A stretch of 64,000 bases of DNA from Chromatiaceae bacterium. GTDB taxonomy: Bacteria > Pseudomonadota > Gammaproteobacteria > Chromatiales > Chromatiaceae. Below the pieces are notes generated by a model. The model did not search any database. It was not told the DNA's origin and was given only the letters and a program-made list of their open reading frames with translations. Of this stretch, positions 44,193 through 54,294 are shown piece by piece. The position numbers and the translations under genes are program-made. The DNA is taken from assembly GCA_024235215.1 (NCBI GenBank), contig JACKMU010000001.1, forward strand, positions 186,001-250,000. The letters run 5' to 3'. Numbering within the stretch: position 1 is the first letter of the stretch; the number at the start of each line of letters is the position of its first letter.

Positions 44193-45506
44193 TCACCCGG
44201 CCAGGTGCTCCACACGGATGTAGACTACCTTGCCGATCACCGAACCCAGGCCCTCGATCTGTGCTATCGCGTGCATCATATGGCCTTCGAGTACCCGCCG
44301 AGTCAGCAGGATCAGGGATATCTCCCCTCCCCCGACGGTTGGCTCTTTCTGCTGAATTGCTTCGATGCTGATACCCGCATCACCCAGAATACCCGCAATC
44401 CTTGCCATCACCCCAGGCTCATCCACCACTTTGAGACGCAGGTAGTATGCGGTTTCAACCTGATCGATCGGCAGGAGCGGGAGGTCGGTAAGTTCTCCCG
44501 GCTGAAAGGCCAGGTGCGGCACCCGGTTCTCCGGGTCGGTGGTCAGCGCCCGCACTACATCCACCAGATCGGCCACGACCGCCGACGCGGTCGGTTCAGA
44601 TCCTGCCCCCGCGCCGTAGTAAAGCGTCGGACCGACCGCATCACCTTTCACCAGCACCGCATTCATCACCCCATCGACATTAGCCAGCAGACGGCGCTCC
44701 GGCACCAACGTGGGATGGACCCGCATCTCGACGCCGCGCTCACTGCGGCGTGCTATTCCCAGGTGCTTGATCCGATAGCCAAGTGATTCCGCATAGGTGA
44801 CATCCTGCGGCTCAATCCTGGTTATCCCTTCGATGTAGGTCTTGTCGAACTGCAGCGGAATACCGAACGCAATCGATCCCAGGATAGTCAGTTTGTGCGC
44901 GGCGTCTATGCCCTCCACGTCGAAAGTCGGATCCTTTTCTGCGTAACCCAGCGCCTGGGCTTCGGCCAGCACGGCTGCGAACTCCCGGCCTTTATCACGC
45001 ATCTCGGTCAGAATGAAGTTGCCGGTGCCGTTGATTATGCCGGCCACCCATTGAATTCGGTTTGCAGCCAGCCCCTCGCGCATCGCCTTGATGATCGGAA
45101 TACCCCCGGCCACCGCTGCTTCAAAAGCGACAGTCACCCCTTTGGCCTGAGCCGCACTGAAAATCTCGTTGCCGTGCAGCGCAATCAACGCCTTGTTGGC
45201 GGTGACCACATGCTTACCATTCTCGATTGCCCGCAACACCAGCTCCTTCGCTGGAGTGTAACCACCGATCAGTTCGATGATGATCTCCAGCTCTGGATTG
45301 TCGACGACGGCAAACGCGTCATCGCAGACATCGATCGCGCCAATACTCGGAATCAAGTCTGCGTTGTATTCACGCGCCGCGGCGTGCGTGATCTGGATTC
45401 CACGTCCTGCCCGCCGGGCGATCTCCCCCGCATTTCTAGCCAGCACGTTGACGGTACCACCACCGACTGTGCCCAAACCCAGAAGGCCTACTTTGACCGG
45501 TCCCAA
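44193..45506 (-). CDS. hom: Homoserine dehydrogenase
   Basis: Reduces aspartate semialdehyde to homoserine for threonine and methionine synthesis. The 437-residue enzyme has the Rossmann motif GLLGLGTVGGG, the catalytic region (VAGIINGTGNFILTEM, Lys in AEKDPTFDVEG) and a C-terminal ACT domain (EPGVMARIAGILGDAGIS) for feedback by threonine. I choose TTG 45506, seven bases after AGGAG; the TTG at 45527 lies before that site. It follows alaC by 44 bases. Threonine synthase, often next in such operons, is not in the window. Confidence 0.94.
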   Translation of the reverse strand: MGPVKVGLLGLGTVGGGTVNVLARNAGEIARRAGRGIQITHAAAREYNADLIPSIGAIDVCDDAFAVVDNPELEIIIELIGGYTPAKELVLRAIENGKHVVTANKALIALHGNEIFSAAQAKGVTVAFEAAVAGGIPIIKAMREGLAANRIQWVAGIINGTGNFILTEMRDKGREFAAVLAEAQALGYAEKDPTFDVEGIDAAHKLTILGSIAFGIPLQFDKTYIEGITRIEPQDVTYAESLGYRIKHLGIARRSERGVEMRVHPTLVPERRLLANVDGVMNAVLVKGDAVGPTLYYGAGAGSEPTASAVVADLVDVVRALTTDPENRVPHLAFQPGELTDLPLLPIDQVETAYYLRLKVVDEPGVMARIAGILGDAGISIEAIQQKEPTVGGGEISLILLTRRVLEGHMMHAIAQIEGLGSVIGKVVYIRVEHLAG

Positions 45507-45550
45507 GCCAGTTCTCCTGATATGCAAAGTGCTAACAACCGGGTAACCTG

Positions 45551-46756
45551 TCAGGCCCCCGCATTTCCGTCGAGACGTATCATATCGCGAATGCCCCGGA
45601 TCGCCTGCCGGGTCCTGTGCTCATTCTCGATCAATCCAAAGCGGACATGATCATCGCCGTGCTCTCCGAAACCTATGCCAGGTGCGACCGCCACCTTCGC
45701 TTCCCGGAGCAGTTTCTTGGAAAACTCGAGCGAACCCATCGCGCGGTAACGCTCGGGAATCTGTGCCCACACGAACATGGTTGCCTTCGGCTTCTCCACC
45801 GGCCAACCAGCAGCATAGAGGCCATCGCACAGCACGTCCCGACGGCTCTGGTACATTCTGCTGATCTCGCCGACGCACTCCTGGGGACCTTCCAAAGCGG
45901 TGATTGCAGCTACCTGAATCGGGGTGAACATACCGTAATCCAGATAGGATTTCATTCTGGCCAGCGCCGCCACCAGCGTTTTGTTGCCGCACATGAAACC
46001 AACCCGCCAGCCGGGCATGTTGTAGCTCTTGGAGAGGGTAAAAAACTCCACCGCCACCTCATCCGCCCCCGGGACCTGCAGAATCGATGGCGCCACATAG
46101 CCATCGAACACGATATCGGCATATGCCAGGTCATGGATCACCCAGATGTTATACTCACGCGCGATCTGCACCACTTTCTCGAAAAACTCCAACTCCACGC
46201 ACTGCGCGGTCGGATTGCCCGGAAAATTCAACACCAGCATCTTGGGACGTGGCCAGGAGTCGTGAATCGCCTCCTCCAGCTTGGTGAAGAAATCGACCCC
46301 TGGACGCATGGGCACATGCCGGATGTCCGCACCTGCAATAACAAAACCGTAGGGGTGGATCGGATAAGCGGGATTGGGCACCAGTACCGAGTCACCCGGT
46401 CCGACACAGGCCAACGACAGATGCGCCAGACCCTCTTTCGAGCCGATGGTGACGATCGCCTGGGACTCAGGATCCAGATCCACATTGAAGCGCCGCTTGT
46501 ACCAATTGCAGATTGCCACCCGCAGGCGTGGTATCCCGCGCGACATCGAGTAGCGATGGGTATCTTTGCGCTGTGCCGCCTCCACCAGCTTGTCGACAAT
46601 ATGTGACGGCGTTGGCTGGTCGGGATTGCCCATGCCGAAATCGATAATGTCCTCTCCGCGCGCGCGCGCCGCAGCCTTCAATTCATTGACGATGTTGAAG
46701 ACGTAGGGCGGCAAGCGCTTGATTCTGCGGAACTCTTCCATCTCTGGCGTGGACAC
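45551..46756 (-). CDS. alaC: Alanine transaminase AlaC
   Basis: PLP-dependent fold-type I aminotransferase making alanine from pyruvate and glutamate. 401 residues, with GMGNPDQPTP, the PLP-aspartate region DLAYADIVFDG and the Schiff-base lysine in TLSKSYNMPGWRVGF. GTG start at 46756 with AGAGG upstream; an ATG five codons later is possible. It heads an operon with hom. LL-diaminopimelate aminotransferase is related, but the motifs fit AlaC. Confidence 0.92.
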   Translation of the reverse strand: MSTPEMEEFRRIKRLPPYVFNIVNELKAAARARGEDIIDFGMGNPDQPTPSHIVDKLVEAAQRKDTHRYSMSRGIPRLRVAICNWYKRRFNVDLDPESQAIVTIGSKEGLAHLSLACVGPGDSVLVPNPAYPIHPYGFVIAGADIRHVPMRPGVDFFTKLEEAIHDSWPRPKMLVLNFPGNPTAQCVELEFFEKVVQIAREYNIWVIHDLAYADIVFDGYVAPSILQVPGADEVAVEFFTLSKSYNMPGWRVGFMCGNKTLVAALARMKSYLDYGMFTPIQVAAITALEGPQECVGEISRMYQSRRDVLCDGLYAAGWPVEKPKATMFVWAQIPERYRAMGSLEFSKKLLREAKVAVAPGIGFGEHGDDHVRFGLIENEHRTRQAIRGIRDMIRLDGNAGA

Positions 46757-46921
46757 GGAAACCTCTTTGATAGGCGGAAAAAAAAGGGTTAAAGTACCTG
46801 ACAGCTGATCGCTATGTCAAAATAATTGAATAGGGGAAAAAGAGACCATGAAACAGCTCCCAGGGAGCATTATTAAGGTCTACACTTTACCCATTCTACT
46901 GACAGCTGTTATCTTGCGACG

Positions 46922-47290
46922 ATGAAATTTTCGCTGGCTGATCCAGGCGACGGTTACACTATCCACGCCTATAGCAGTACCGAACTGGTGGTGGGAGAAC
47001 AGCACTTCCACAGCAGCATCATCCTGGTACCCGATCATATCATCTCCGATTGGTCGCCGCGTACTCCGGATGAACTGCAGACTGCCGATTTTGAAATCCT
47101 GCTGGGATTAAACCCGGATCTGGCACTGTTAGGTACCGGAGCGCGGCAGCAGTTCCCCCCCCATCCCACCTACCGCTGCCTGACCGGGGCCGGTATTGGG
47201 CTGGAGATCATGACCACTGCAGCCGCCTGCCGCACCTACAACATTCTGGTCTCTGAGGGTCGACGCGTTGCGGCCGCACTAATTCTCTAG
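46922..47290 (+). CDS. Mth938-like (DUF498/NDUFAF3-related) protein
   Basis: A 122-residue single-domain protein of the Mth938/Xcc981 family; the human member NDUFAF3 helps assemble complex I, the bacterial role is unknown. Typical features: FHSSIILVPDHII, LLGLNPDLALLGTGARQQFP and TTAAACRTYNIL. Divergent from alaC. Its last 12 bases overlap the end of the convergent membrane protein gene. Confidence 0.85.
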   Translation: MKFSLADPGDGYTIHAYSSTELVVGEQHFHSSIILVPDHIISDWSPRTPDELQTADFEILLGLNPDLALLGTGARQQFPPHPTYRCLTGAGIGLEIMTTAAACRTYNILVSEGRRVAAALIL

Positions 47291-47800
47291 TTCCTCCACC
47301 ACCGGTACGCCGGGATTGGGGTATTTCAGCGCGATGCGATCCGGCAGTTTGTGCTGTGCAGCCTGATGCAGCGCATCGGACTCCATCAGAATCAGAACCA
47401 ATACTGTCACCATGATGGGCAGAATCCCCAGCCCCCCAATCAGAGCGTATACCGCCTCTTTCATCAGCTTGAACTGCGAATGAGCCAGCCACCCCAACGC
47501 CGTTACCCCGAGCGCAATCGTCAACATAGCGATGAACATACGACTGCGGTCCGCACAAATCTGCCAGTGGCACATCACGAACCAGCTGTCTTGAGTTCTG
47601 GAACGGCGCGCCCGCCAAAGTATGTAGACCAGCAGTATGATCGAAACCACTGGCACCAGTGCCAGCGGTTGCCAGTATGTCCGTGCCAGGCCCAGCGAGG
47701 CGATGAACCAGAGAACATGGTTGGCAATCATATTGGTTAGAAAAATCTCATGGGGGAGCTTCGCGCTGTGGCTCTCTTTATCACTGATCTGAAATTTCAT
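47279..47800 (-). CDS. Four-helix membrane protein, unknown
   Basis: A 173-residue protein from ATG 47800 with hydrophobic helices near 30-45, 50-70, 95-115 and 125-150 and a cytoplasmic proline-containing tail (KYPNPGVPVVEE). No family is recognised. Followed upstream by a gene for a very small membrane protein on the same strand; the two may form an operon. Confidence 0.6.
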   Translation of the reverse strand: MKFQISDKESHSAKLPHEIFLTNMIANHVLWFIASLGLARTYWQPLALVPVVSIILLVYILWRARRSRTQDSWFVMCHWQICADRSRMFIAMLTIALGVTALGWLAHSQFKLMKEAVYALIGGLGILPIMVTVLVLILMESDALHQAAQHKLPDRIALKYPNPGVPVVEELEN

Positions 47801-47903
47801 GAAGATCGGGACCGGGCGTACAAACAATCTGCGGAAAGACTACCAGAAACGCGGACGGAGTGCTGGCGCAGCGTACTTTATCCGCCAACGGTTGCCCTAT
47901 GAC

Positions 47904-48074
47904 TCACTGGTCAATGCCCCGGGAAGCGGAGTCGCTCTTCTCCTGATGTCGGGCGTAGAGATAGACGATCAGATTCTTCGAGCCGAACATGAGTGCCACA
48001 AATGCCAGGCCGATCAGAAAACCTATCCAAGGTTGATCTTTCAGAATGGTAATGAACCAAAGTGAATTACCCAT
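47904..48074 (-). CDS. Small single-pass membrane protein
   Basis: A 56-residue protein from ATG 48074 (ribosome site CCAGGAGAAAGG upstream) with one hydrophobic helix (about 14-40) and a charged C-terminal tail. I reject the longer start at 48161, which adds polar residues before the ribosome site. Role unknown. Confidence 0.55.
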   Translation of the reverse strand: MGNSLWFITILKDQPWIGFLIGLAFVALMFGSKNLIVYLYARHQEKSDSASRGIDQ

Positions 48075-48175
48075 ATATCTCACCCTTTCTCCTGGCCTGT
48101 CATGTTGGTTAAAATACTCGCCACTTTTCGGACAGTCTATGATAATTCTCAACCAGTACAACAGCTTGTAACACT

Positions 48176-48847
48176 ATGAATGGAAAAATCATGCTCAGTA
48201 TCGGTACGATTACCCTCGTACTATTGGCGCTGGCACTGGCGATACTGCTGCCGGGTGGCCGCACTGTCGAACAGCATCCGAAACTCCCCTGGATGTTAAA
48301 GTTGGATGAGAGTGGTCAACCGACGGTGTTCGGAGTAACCCTGGGAAAAAGCACGCTCGCCGAGGTACGCGACAATTTCCAGGAGCAGGGAATCACTAAT
48401 CTGTTCGTCTCCCCGCAACGACAATTCACCCTGGAGACCTATTTTCAGAACCTCTTTCTGAGCGGCATCAAAGCCGACATGGTAATAACCCTGGATCTAA
48501 CGCAGTCTGAACTCGAGTCGATTTACGACCGCGGTCTGCGTATCAGCCAACTGGAGAGCGGTGCCAAAAAGGTGGTGCTCAGTTCAGCGGATCTGGAATC
48601 TGTTAAGCACAGCGTGATCCAGCACATCACCTACATCCCTGCAGCTGATCTGACGCAGGATCTGGTGCTTGGCCGTTTCGGTCAGGCTGGCGAGCAGATC
48701 ACCGAAGCATCAGGCATCGTGCATTGGCTGTACCCGGAAAAAGGGATGGATATCGCGCTCAACCCGAACGGTAAAGAGGTGATCCAGTATATCGCTCCGG
48801 TAAAGTTCCGTGAACTGATTAAACCCCTGCTGGAGAAACAGGATTAA
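48176..48847 (+). CDS. Membrane-anchored hypothetical protein
   Basis: A 223-residue protein with one N-terminal membrane anchor (about 7-26) and a soluble extracytoplasmic domain of about 190 residues. The part FGVTLGKSTLAEVRDNF looks like the small repeat found in several uncharacterised envelope proteins. No enzyme motif. Single gene divergent from the small membrane protein gene. Confidence 0.65.
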   Translation: MNGKIMLSIGTITLVLLALALAILLPGGRTVEQHPKLPWMLKLDESGQPTVFGVTLGKSTLAEVRDNFQEQGITNLFVSPQRQFTLETYFQNLFLSGIKADMVITLDLTQSELESIYDRGLRISQLESGAKKVVLSSADLESVKHSVIQHITYIPAADLTQDLVLGRFGQAGEQITEASGIVHWLYPEKGMDIALNPNGKEVIQYIAPVKFRELIKPLLEKQD

Positions 48848-48904
48848 AAAGTAGCATAGGCTTCCAGATGGTCACATTCCCCGGATGGTGTCAGCCAGTC
48901 GAAT

Positions 48905-49243
48905 TCATTCGATGAAGGTGTAGTGCGGTGAGTGCAAACCGGCACTTCCCTGCATCTCGCCCAACGGGCGCATGAAATTGTATTTGAGTGGAGTCGAAAC
49001 CCAGACTGTGTCGCTCTCCTCCAGAGGAACCGAAAAAGAGGGTGTGTCCACCCGGGAGAGGAGTCCAAGCGCACTCTCGCCAAGTTTCAGCGGATGCTGC
49101 GTTGTTACTCTTGAAACTGAACTGACTGCACCAAACACCCATGGGTGATCCGAAGCAGCGACGTATTCATCCTCGGCAAATGCTTGAAAGCTCACTCCCA
49201 CAATCAACAGCGTTGCCAGAACCGATTGCCTTATCACCGCCAT
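48905..49243 (-). CDS. Small secreted hypothetical protein
   Basis: A 112-residue exported protein from ATG 49243, with a signal peptide cut near QAFA (residue 22). The mature part is short, Ser/Val-rich, without cysteines. No relative recognised. The upstream extension to 49282 adds residues before the signal peptide and is unlikely. Confidence 0.5.
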   Translation of the reverse strand: MAVIRQSVLATLLIVGVSFQAFAEDEYVAASDHPWVFGAVSSVSRVTTQHPLKLGESALGLLSRVDTPSFSVPLEESDTVWVSTPLKYNFMRPLGEMQGSAGLHSPHYTFIE

Positions 49244-49295
49244 CTCTACCGATCCTCCAAACTCCAACGGACTTGAGACCACAGTTTAATTGTAG

Positions 49296-49318
49296 CATGT
49301 TTAATATAGATAAACATG
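49296..49318. repeat. Perfect inverted repeat upstream of the secreted protein gene
   Basis: CATGTTTA and TAAACATG (8-7-8) in an AT-rich spacer 53 bases upstream of the preceding gene's start and 80 bases past the end of the GTPase gene. No T run follows, so an operator is likelier than a terminator. Confidence 0.45.
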
Positions 49319-49397
49319 AAGTTATCGTGCTTTCTTAATCTATATTATGGATCTATTCTACAATTAGTTCAGCATGGAGCCGGCAAATACCTGGGTA

Positions 49398-51014
49398 TTA
49401 CCTGCTCCATGGCAGTTTGGTTGCCAGAGACTCCATCTGCCCTTGCAACCCCTTGTGGATACTGATGAGATCGGCGATACAGCGCGCTCTCGAATCGGCA
49501 GCCGTGGAGAGTACCGCGAGCCCCTCGGTCTGGATCCGGTTCAATCCCGAACTGGTGGCGCTGGCCAGCGCCTGGGCCACCGACTGGGAGCGGTTTGGCT
49601 TGAGCTTGCGCTGCAACAACCAGGGAAGCATCCAGGAGAGCAGGATCAGCAGCGAGGAGTGTATTGCATAATCGAGTCCGAGAAAATCGGCTGTACCCTG
49701 GGTCCCCTGATAAAAGCGGACCACAAGATGGTAGACCACCCAGCCAGCGGCAACTATCGGCAATCCCCAGCTCAACCCACCGGCCAGCTTCCAGAGGGTG
49801 CGTTGCAGTGATCCGCCCGGACGCAACAGTGTGTTGGCACAGACGGTTTCCGCGGCGAGCATGAATTCTCTCTTAGGATCATCACGCAGCCGCTGCAGCC
49901 AACTGCCGAACGGTTCTCTGGGTAGCTCAAACTGCAGTAGAAGATTTTCCAGTTCATCAGCCAGATCAGCCGCGCGGACGTCGACCCTGCCGTTCCAGAT
50001 CTCACCCAGCAACGCCGACGGTTGCATCCGGCCGGGAAGTTCACGTGAGGCCTTGTCAGCTCGCCGCCAGGGCAAGCCGCTCTCCTCCGGAAGATTTTGT
50101 ACCAGCAACCGTGCGTTGGTCTGCAGATCAACTGCAACCTCCTCCAGTGCCTGGCTCAACTTCTCCTTCCAGGCATGCTCCAGCTGCTTCAGCGGGTAGG
50201 CCTCGAGCCGATCAATGAAGGTGGAGCTGGTGCGCTGCAACTCCTCCATGCGGGCTTGCACTCCGAGCTGCTGCAGCAGTTCGAGCCCATAGGTCTGGAT
50301 CGCATCATTGATAGTATCTTCCAGCAGGTTGAAGTCGTCCTCACCCGGCACAGCGCGCCTACAACTGGTACGCAGAATAACCGGATCGCGGAAACCCTCC
50401 TGCCGCAGCCGCTCGCGTAGATGCTCCAGCTGTACAGGCTCCGCGCGGTCCCACTGATTCATCACGAACAGCCAGGAGTGTTTTTCTCCACGCTGCTGTA
50501 CGAATCTCCAGCCGATATCATCCTGATAGCGCCCCGGACTGACCACATAGATCAGCCAGTCCACGTAGGGTAGCCAAGCCTGAACCAGCGCTTGGTGATG
50601 CTCTTCGACACTGTCGAAATCGGGCATATCCAACCACGCGATCAAGCGTCTCCGGTCGTCCGAATGGTAGGCAATGCGGGTCTCCTCCAGCGGCAGGTCG
50701 GTGGGGGACTCGCCCAGGCGATAGTCGCTGTGCAGGTAGAGGGTCACCTCCTGGGAGGTGGGCCGCTCGACACCGGTACGCGCAATGCCTTCTCCTGCGA
50801 GGCGGTTCAACAGACTGCTCTTGCCGACACCGGTGCCGCCGAAAAAGGCGACGATCAACGGACGTTGTCCCTTGCGCGAGAAGATCGCCTCAGCCTGCTG
50901 ACGCTCGATGTCACGCAGCTGGGAGATCTCGCGCCGCGAGATCCAGCCTTGATCGGCTGCCGACTCCGACCACTGCTCCAGGAGTTGATAATATTTTTCG
51001 AAAACTTCGTTCAC
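49398..51014 (-). CDS. Dynamin-like GTPase with C-terminal membrane region
   Basis: A 538-residue GTPase: P-loop GGTGVGKSS (about residue 60), G3 WLDMPDFDSV, G4-like NQWD instead of NKxD, a helical middle, and two hydrophobic helices near 415-440 and 455-475. It directly follows the second GTPase gene with no gap, so the two probably work as a pair, as bacterial dynamin-like proteins often do in membrane remodelling or stress. NQWD keeps the guanine-specifying aspartate. The physiological role is unknown. Confidence 0.8.
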   Translation of the reverse strand: MNEVFEKYYQLLEQWSESAADQGWISRREISQLRDIERQQAEAIFSRKGQRPLIVAFFGGTGVGKSSLLNRLAGEGIARTGVERPTSQEVTLYLHSDYRLGESPTDLPLEETRIAYHSDDRRRLIAWLDMPDFDSVEEHHQALVQAWLPYVDWLIYVVSPGRYQDDIGWRFVQQRGEKHSWLFVMNQWDRAEPVQLEHLRERLRQEGFRDPVILRTSCRRAVPGEDDFNLLEDTINDAIQTYGLELLQQLGVQARMEELQRTSSTFIDRLEAYPLKQLEHAWKEKLSQALEEVAVDLQTNARLLVQNLPEESGLPWRRADKASRELPGRMQPSALLGEIWNGRVDVRAADLADELENLLLQFELPREPFGSWLQRLRDDPKREFMLAAETVCANTLLRPGGSLQRTLWKLAGGLSWGLPIVAAGWVVYHLVVRFYQGTQGTADFLGLDYAIHSSLLILLSWMLPWLLQRKLKPNRSQSVAQALASATSSGLNRIQTEGLAVLSTAADSRARCIADLISIHKGLQGQMESLATKLPWSR

Positions 51015-52775
51015 CTAGGACCTGACCAGCTCGCTAAGCGACTGCTCAGCCTGTTCCATGAGATCGGCGGAGATGGCATAGCAGTGATCCGCTGGCATCG
51101 TACGGGGAAGATGCAGCAGGCGTTCCGTCAACACCTGCTGAAACAACAACTGCTTCAGCAGCTGCACCTGCCGCTCCTTGAGTTCCGCCTCCACCTGTTT
51201 CATATAGCCCCCCACCGCCCCTTCGGCGAGCAGCGAAGTGACTGCCAACATGGCCGGTGTCAGTATCAGATCGTTGATACCCAGACCACCCGTCTTGACC
51301 GCCAGTACAATCGCCGCTGCATCGGTGGTCGCCCGCGCTGCTCGCAAACCGTACAGGGTTCTCGGGTGTTGTTGCAGATGAAGATAGAGCCGCTGACTAG
51401 CCTCTTCTATCTCCTTCTGGAAGACTGCCTGGTAGTCAGTCACCGCCTGCTCTGCCGCATCCTTGATGTGCTCACTCTGTTGATTGAGCAGCTGCGACAG
51501 CTCACGCCACCAGCTGTGAGTCGTTTCCCCCTCAGCGACTCGCGCCTCACTGACCCTGCGCTGCAATCCGATCAGTAGGTGTGCTACCGCCTCTCTCAGC
51601 ACAATTGCCTCTTGGTCCTGCCCTCCGGCCCCTTTATCGGTGAGACGTTTTTGAAAGAACGCCTGCAGCCGGCGCGCCGGCCAGGTCAGGACACTCCTCG
51701 CTTTGGTCAGCGCGGCGGCGATACCGGGAATCTCGAGCAGTTCAAGCAACCCCAGTACCGCTCGCCGCAACGCATAGGAGTAGTGCGGTTTCTCCTGACA
51801 CTCACGCTGGTAGCCGGCAAGCGCTTGTGCAATACCCACTACCACCGCTTCCTCCCAGTGGTTGGATGCCAGCTGTTCGCGCCGCACTGGTCCCGTCCAC
51901 TGCGACCAGTGGTCATTCAAATATTCGACCAGTCGTTGCGGAGAGCGGCTCTCGGTTGGCGCGCCCACACCCAGAAAGCGGGACAGACGCGCCCGCAGTG
52001 TACGGGCTGCGGCACTATCCGCCAATGTCTCTGCGGCACGCTGCAGGTAGGGCAGCGCTTGAATTGCCAGCGGCGCAATGGATTCGGCCTGCAGCCGCTT
52101 GTCCAACGCGGCGATCAAAGCCCCCTCGTCGCCCGGCTCAGTCTTGTTCACACAGATCACCAGCGGGATACCAAGTGGCGCAATCAGGCGGAGCAAACGC
52201 CAGACCGAGCGGTCCGCGTACTTTTCCCGACTGACCACCAGCAGCAGCAGGTCCGCCAACGCACAAATCTCTGGTACCGTGTCACGATATTTACGTGAAC
52301 CGACCGAATCGAAATCCGCCGTATCCCAGACAATCACGCTGAGCTCGGTAAAGGATGAATCGCTACTGGTACGGGTGAGCGAATAGAGCGCCCCTTCGCC
52401 CTGGCTGTGCGCCTCCACCTGCTCCCAGCCAGGCATCACCATCTGGAGACAGCCCTCCCAGGCCGGAGTCATCTCCCTATTGGCAAAACCATGGGCAAAT
52501 CGGGTATATCCAGCCAGCGGGCTGGCTTCCGCCAACGGTTTGCCGAGCAGCAGATTAACCACACTGCTCTTGCCCGATTGAGTCGGGCCGATGACCGCCA
52601 GCTGCGGTGGCAGTGGCCACTCCCGCTGGCGCTGAATAGCATTGCGCAGCATCGCATTGGCAAAGATCAGCGTGGGTAGCCTGTCGCCAGCATCAGCATC
52701 CGGCGGTGCAAATTGCCGCTCACGCTGCTGCAGCAATTTTAGAAATTCACTGATCTGTTGGAACGCGTAATGCAT
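51015..52775 (-). CDS. Dynamin-like GTPase, first of a tandem pair
   Basis: A 586-residue GTPase with P-loop GPTQSGKSS (about 66-74), G3 WDTADFDSVG, G4 VNKTEPGDEG and a C-terminal helical region with a hydrophobic hairpin-like stretch (GLGINDLILTPAMLAVTSLLA, about 495-515). The same overall order as the following gene but little identity: a heterodimeric pair is plausible. ATG start at 52775. The 329 bases upstream show no gene, no T-rich hairpin and no clear promoter. Confidence 0.8.
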   Translation of the reverse strand: MHYAFQQISEFLKLLQQRERQFAPPDADAGDRLPTLIFANAMLRNAIQRQREWPLPPQLAVIGPTQSGKSSVVNLLLGKPLAEASPLAGYTRFAHGFANREMTPAWEGCLQMVMPGWEQVEAHSQGEGALYSLTRTSSDSSFTELSVIVWDTADFDSVGSRKYRDTVPEICALADLLLLVVSREKYADRSVWRLLRLIAPLGIPLVICVNKTEPGDEGALIAALDKRLQAESIAPLAIQALPYLQRAAETLADSAAARTLRARLSRFLGVGAPTESRSPQRLVEYLNDHWSQWTGPVRREQLASNHWEEAVVVGIAQALAGYQRECQEKPHYSYALRRAVLGLLELLEIPGIAAALTKARSVLTWPARRLQAFFQKRLTDKGAGGQDQEAIVLREAVAHLLIGLQRRVSEARVAEGETTHSWWRELSQLLNQQSEHIKDAAEQAVTDYQAVFQKEIEEASQRLYLHLQQHPRTLYGLRAARATTDAAAIVLAVKTGGLGINDLILTPAMLAVTSLLAEGAVGGYMKQVEAELKERQVQLLKQLLFQQVLTERLLHLPRTMPADHCYAISADLMEQAEQSLSELVRS

Positions 52776-53103
52776 GGGCGCAGAGGATAAACCGAATTAC
52801 GTCTGCGGTCAGGTGTTTGTTTACGGAGATTTAGTCTGGTGGATTTTAATGGGTAACAAGCGTAGGCTTCTCCGCCCGCCAAAACGACGCTGCAGAGTAC
52901 CGGTTTGTCCTAAACATGTGCCGGATCTCTCTGCTGCAGTAAATATCTCCTCTGGCTGAACGGCACAGTGAGCGCTCAAAACCCAATTCGCGCAGCGCCA
53001 TGCGTGGGGACAGCTGATGCCAAGCGGCTCACCCAGAAACCCGCCAGGAGGCATGACAGATCGAGTAACCGGAATTGTGACAGTGCGCCTATGTGCGTTC
53101 TTA
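52776..53103. other. Intergenic stretch without recognised features
   Basis: 328 bases between the GTPase pair and the glutaryl-CoA dehydrogenase relic. No open frame of quality, hairpin or repeat was seen on either strand. Confidence 0.5.
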
Positions 53104-54294
53104 TCAACAGGTGAATGCCGGAATTCCGGTCTGCGCGCGGCCGAGGATCAATGCATGAATATCGTGGCTTCCTTCGTAGGTATTCACCGCCTCCAGATTC
53201 ATCGCATGGCGTATCACATGAAACTCGTCGGAGATACCGTTACCCCCATGCATGTCGCGCGCGATACGCGCGATTTCCAGTGCCTTGCCACAATTGTTGC
53301 GCTTGAGCAGAGAGATCGCTTCCGCCGCCGCGATGCCGTCGTCGAACAGTCGTCCCAGACGCAGACAGGCCTGCAGTCCAAGGGTGATTTCGGTCTGCAT
53401 ATCGGCAGGCTTCACCTGTACCAGCTGATTTGCAGCCAGCGGCCGGCCAAACTGTTTGCGCATCAGCGTGTAACTCCTGGCCGCATGCCAGCAGAATTCG
53501 GCTGCTCCAAGCACGCCCCAGGCGATCCCGTAGCGGGCACGGTTGAGGCAGCCAAACGGACCGCTCAAACCGGAGGCGTTCGGCAACAGATTCTCCGCGG
53601 GTACGAAAACCTCATCCATCGCTATCTCCCCGGTGATAGAGTCTCTGAGGGAAAACTTCCCTTCTATCCTGGGCATGGAAAGCCCCCGCATCCCCCTCTC
53701 CAGGATAAACCCGCGAATGGTTCCCATGTCGTCTTTAGCCCAGACCACGAGGATATCTGCAATAGGTGAGTTGGTGATCCACATCTTGCTGCCACTGAGC
53801 AGATAACCACCATCAACCGACTTCGCCCGGGTGCGCATGCCATCTGGATCCGAGCCGTGATCAGGCTCAGTGAGCCTGAAACAGCCGACCAGTTCGCCAC
53901 AGGCCAGTTTCGGCAGTTACCTCTGACGCTGTCGTTCATCACCGTACGCGTGAATCGGGTACATCACCAGGCTCGACTGAACGCTCATCGCGGAGCGATA
54001 TCCTGAATCCACCCGCTCCACCTCACGCGCGATCAGACCGTAGCTGACATAGTTGAGTCCGGCGCAGTCGTAGCCGTGGAGTGTGCAACCGAGCAGCCCT
54101 AACTCACCCATCTCGTGCATGATCTCGCGATCGAAGCGCTCTTCCCGATTAGCGGTGAGCACGCGCGGCAACAGCTGCTCCTGACAGTAGCTGTACGTGC
54201 TGTCGCGTACCATACGTTCCTGCTCGGTAAGTTGCTGCTCGAGCAGGAGCGGATCTTCCCAGTTGAACGGCGCAAGCTTGGCAGTGGCAGTCAT
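53104..54294 (-). pseudogene. gcdH: Glutaryl-CoA dehydrogenase, interrupted by an in-frame stop
   Basis: The full 396-codon length of GcdH (oxidative decarboxylation of glutaryl-CoA to crotonyl-CoA) is present in one frame from ATG 54294 to 53104, but codon 126 is TAA (53917-53919), where the family has tryptophan (QKWLPKLA). Both halves are well kept: GELGLLGCTLHGYDCAG before it and the FAD/CoA motifs SKMWITNSP, MHGGNGISDEF and the catalytic glutamate in NTYEGSHDIHAL after it. A recent inactivation is likely, unless the stop is a sequence error. TGG to TAA needs two changes. Confidence 0.85.
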
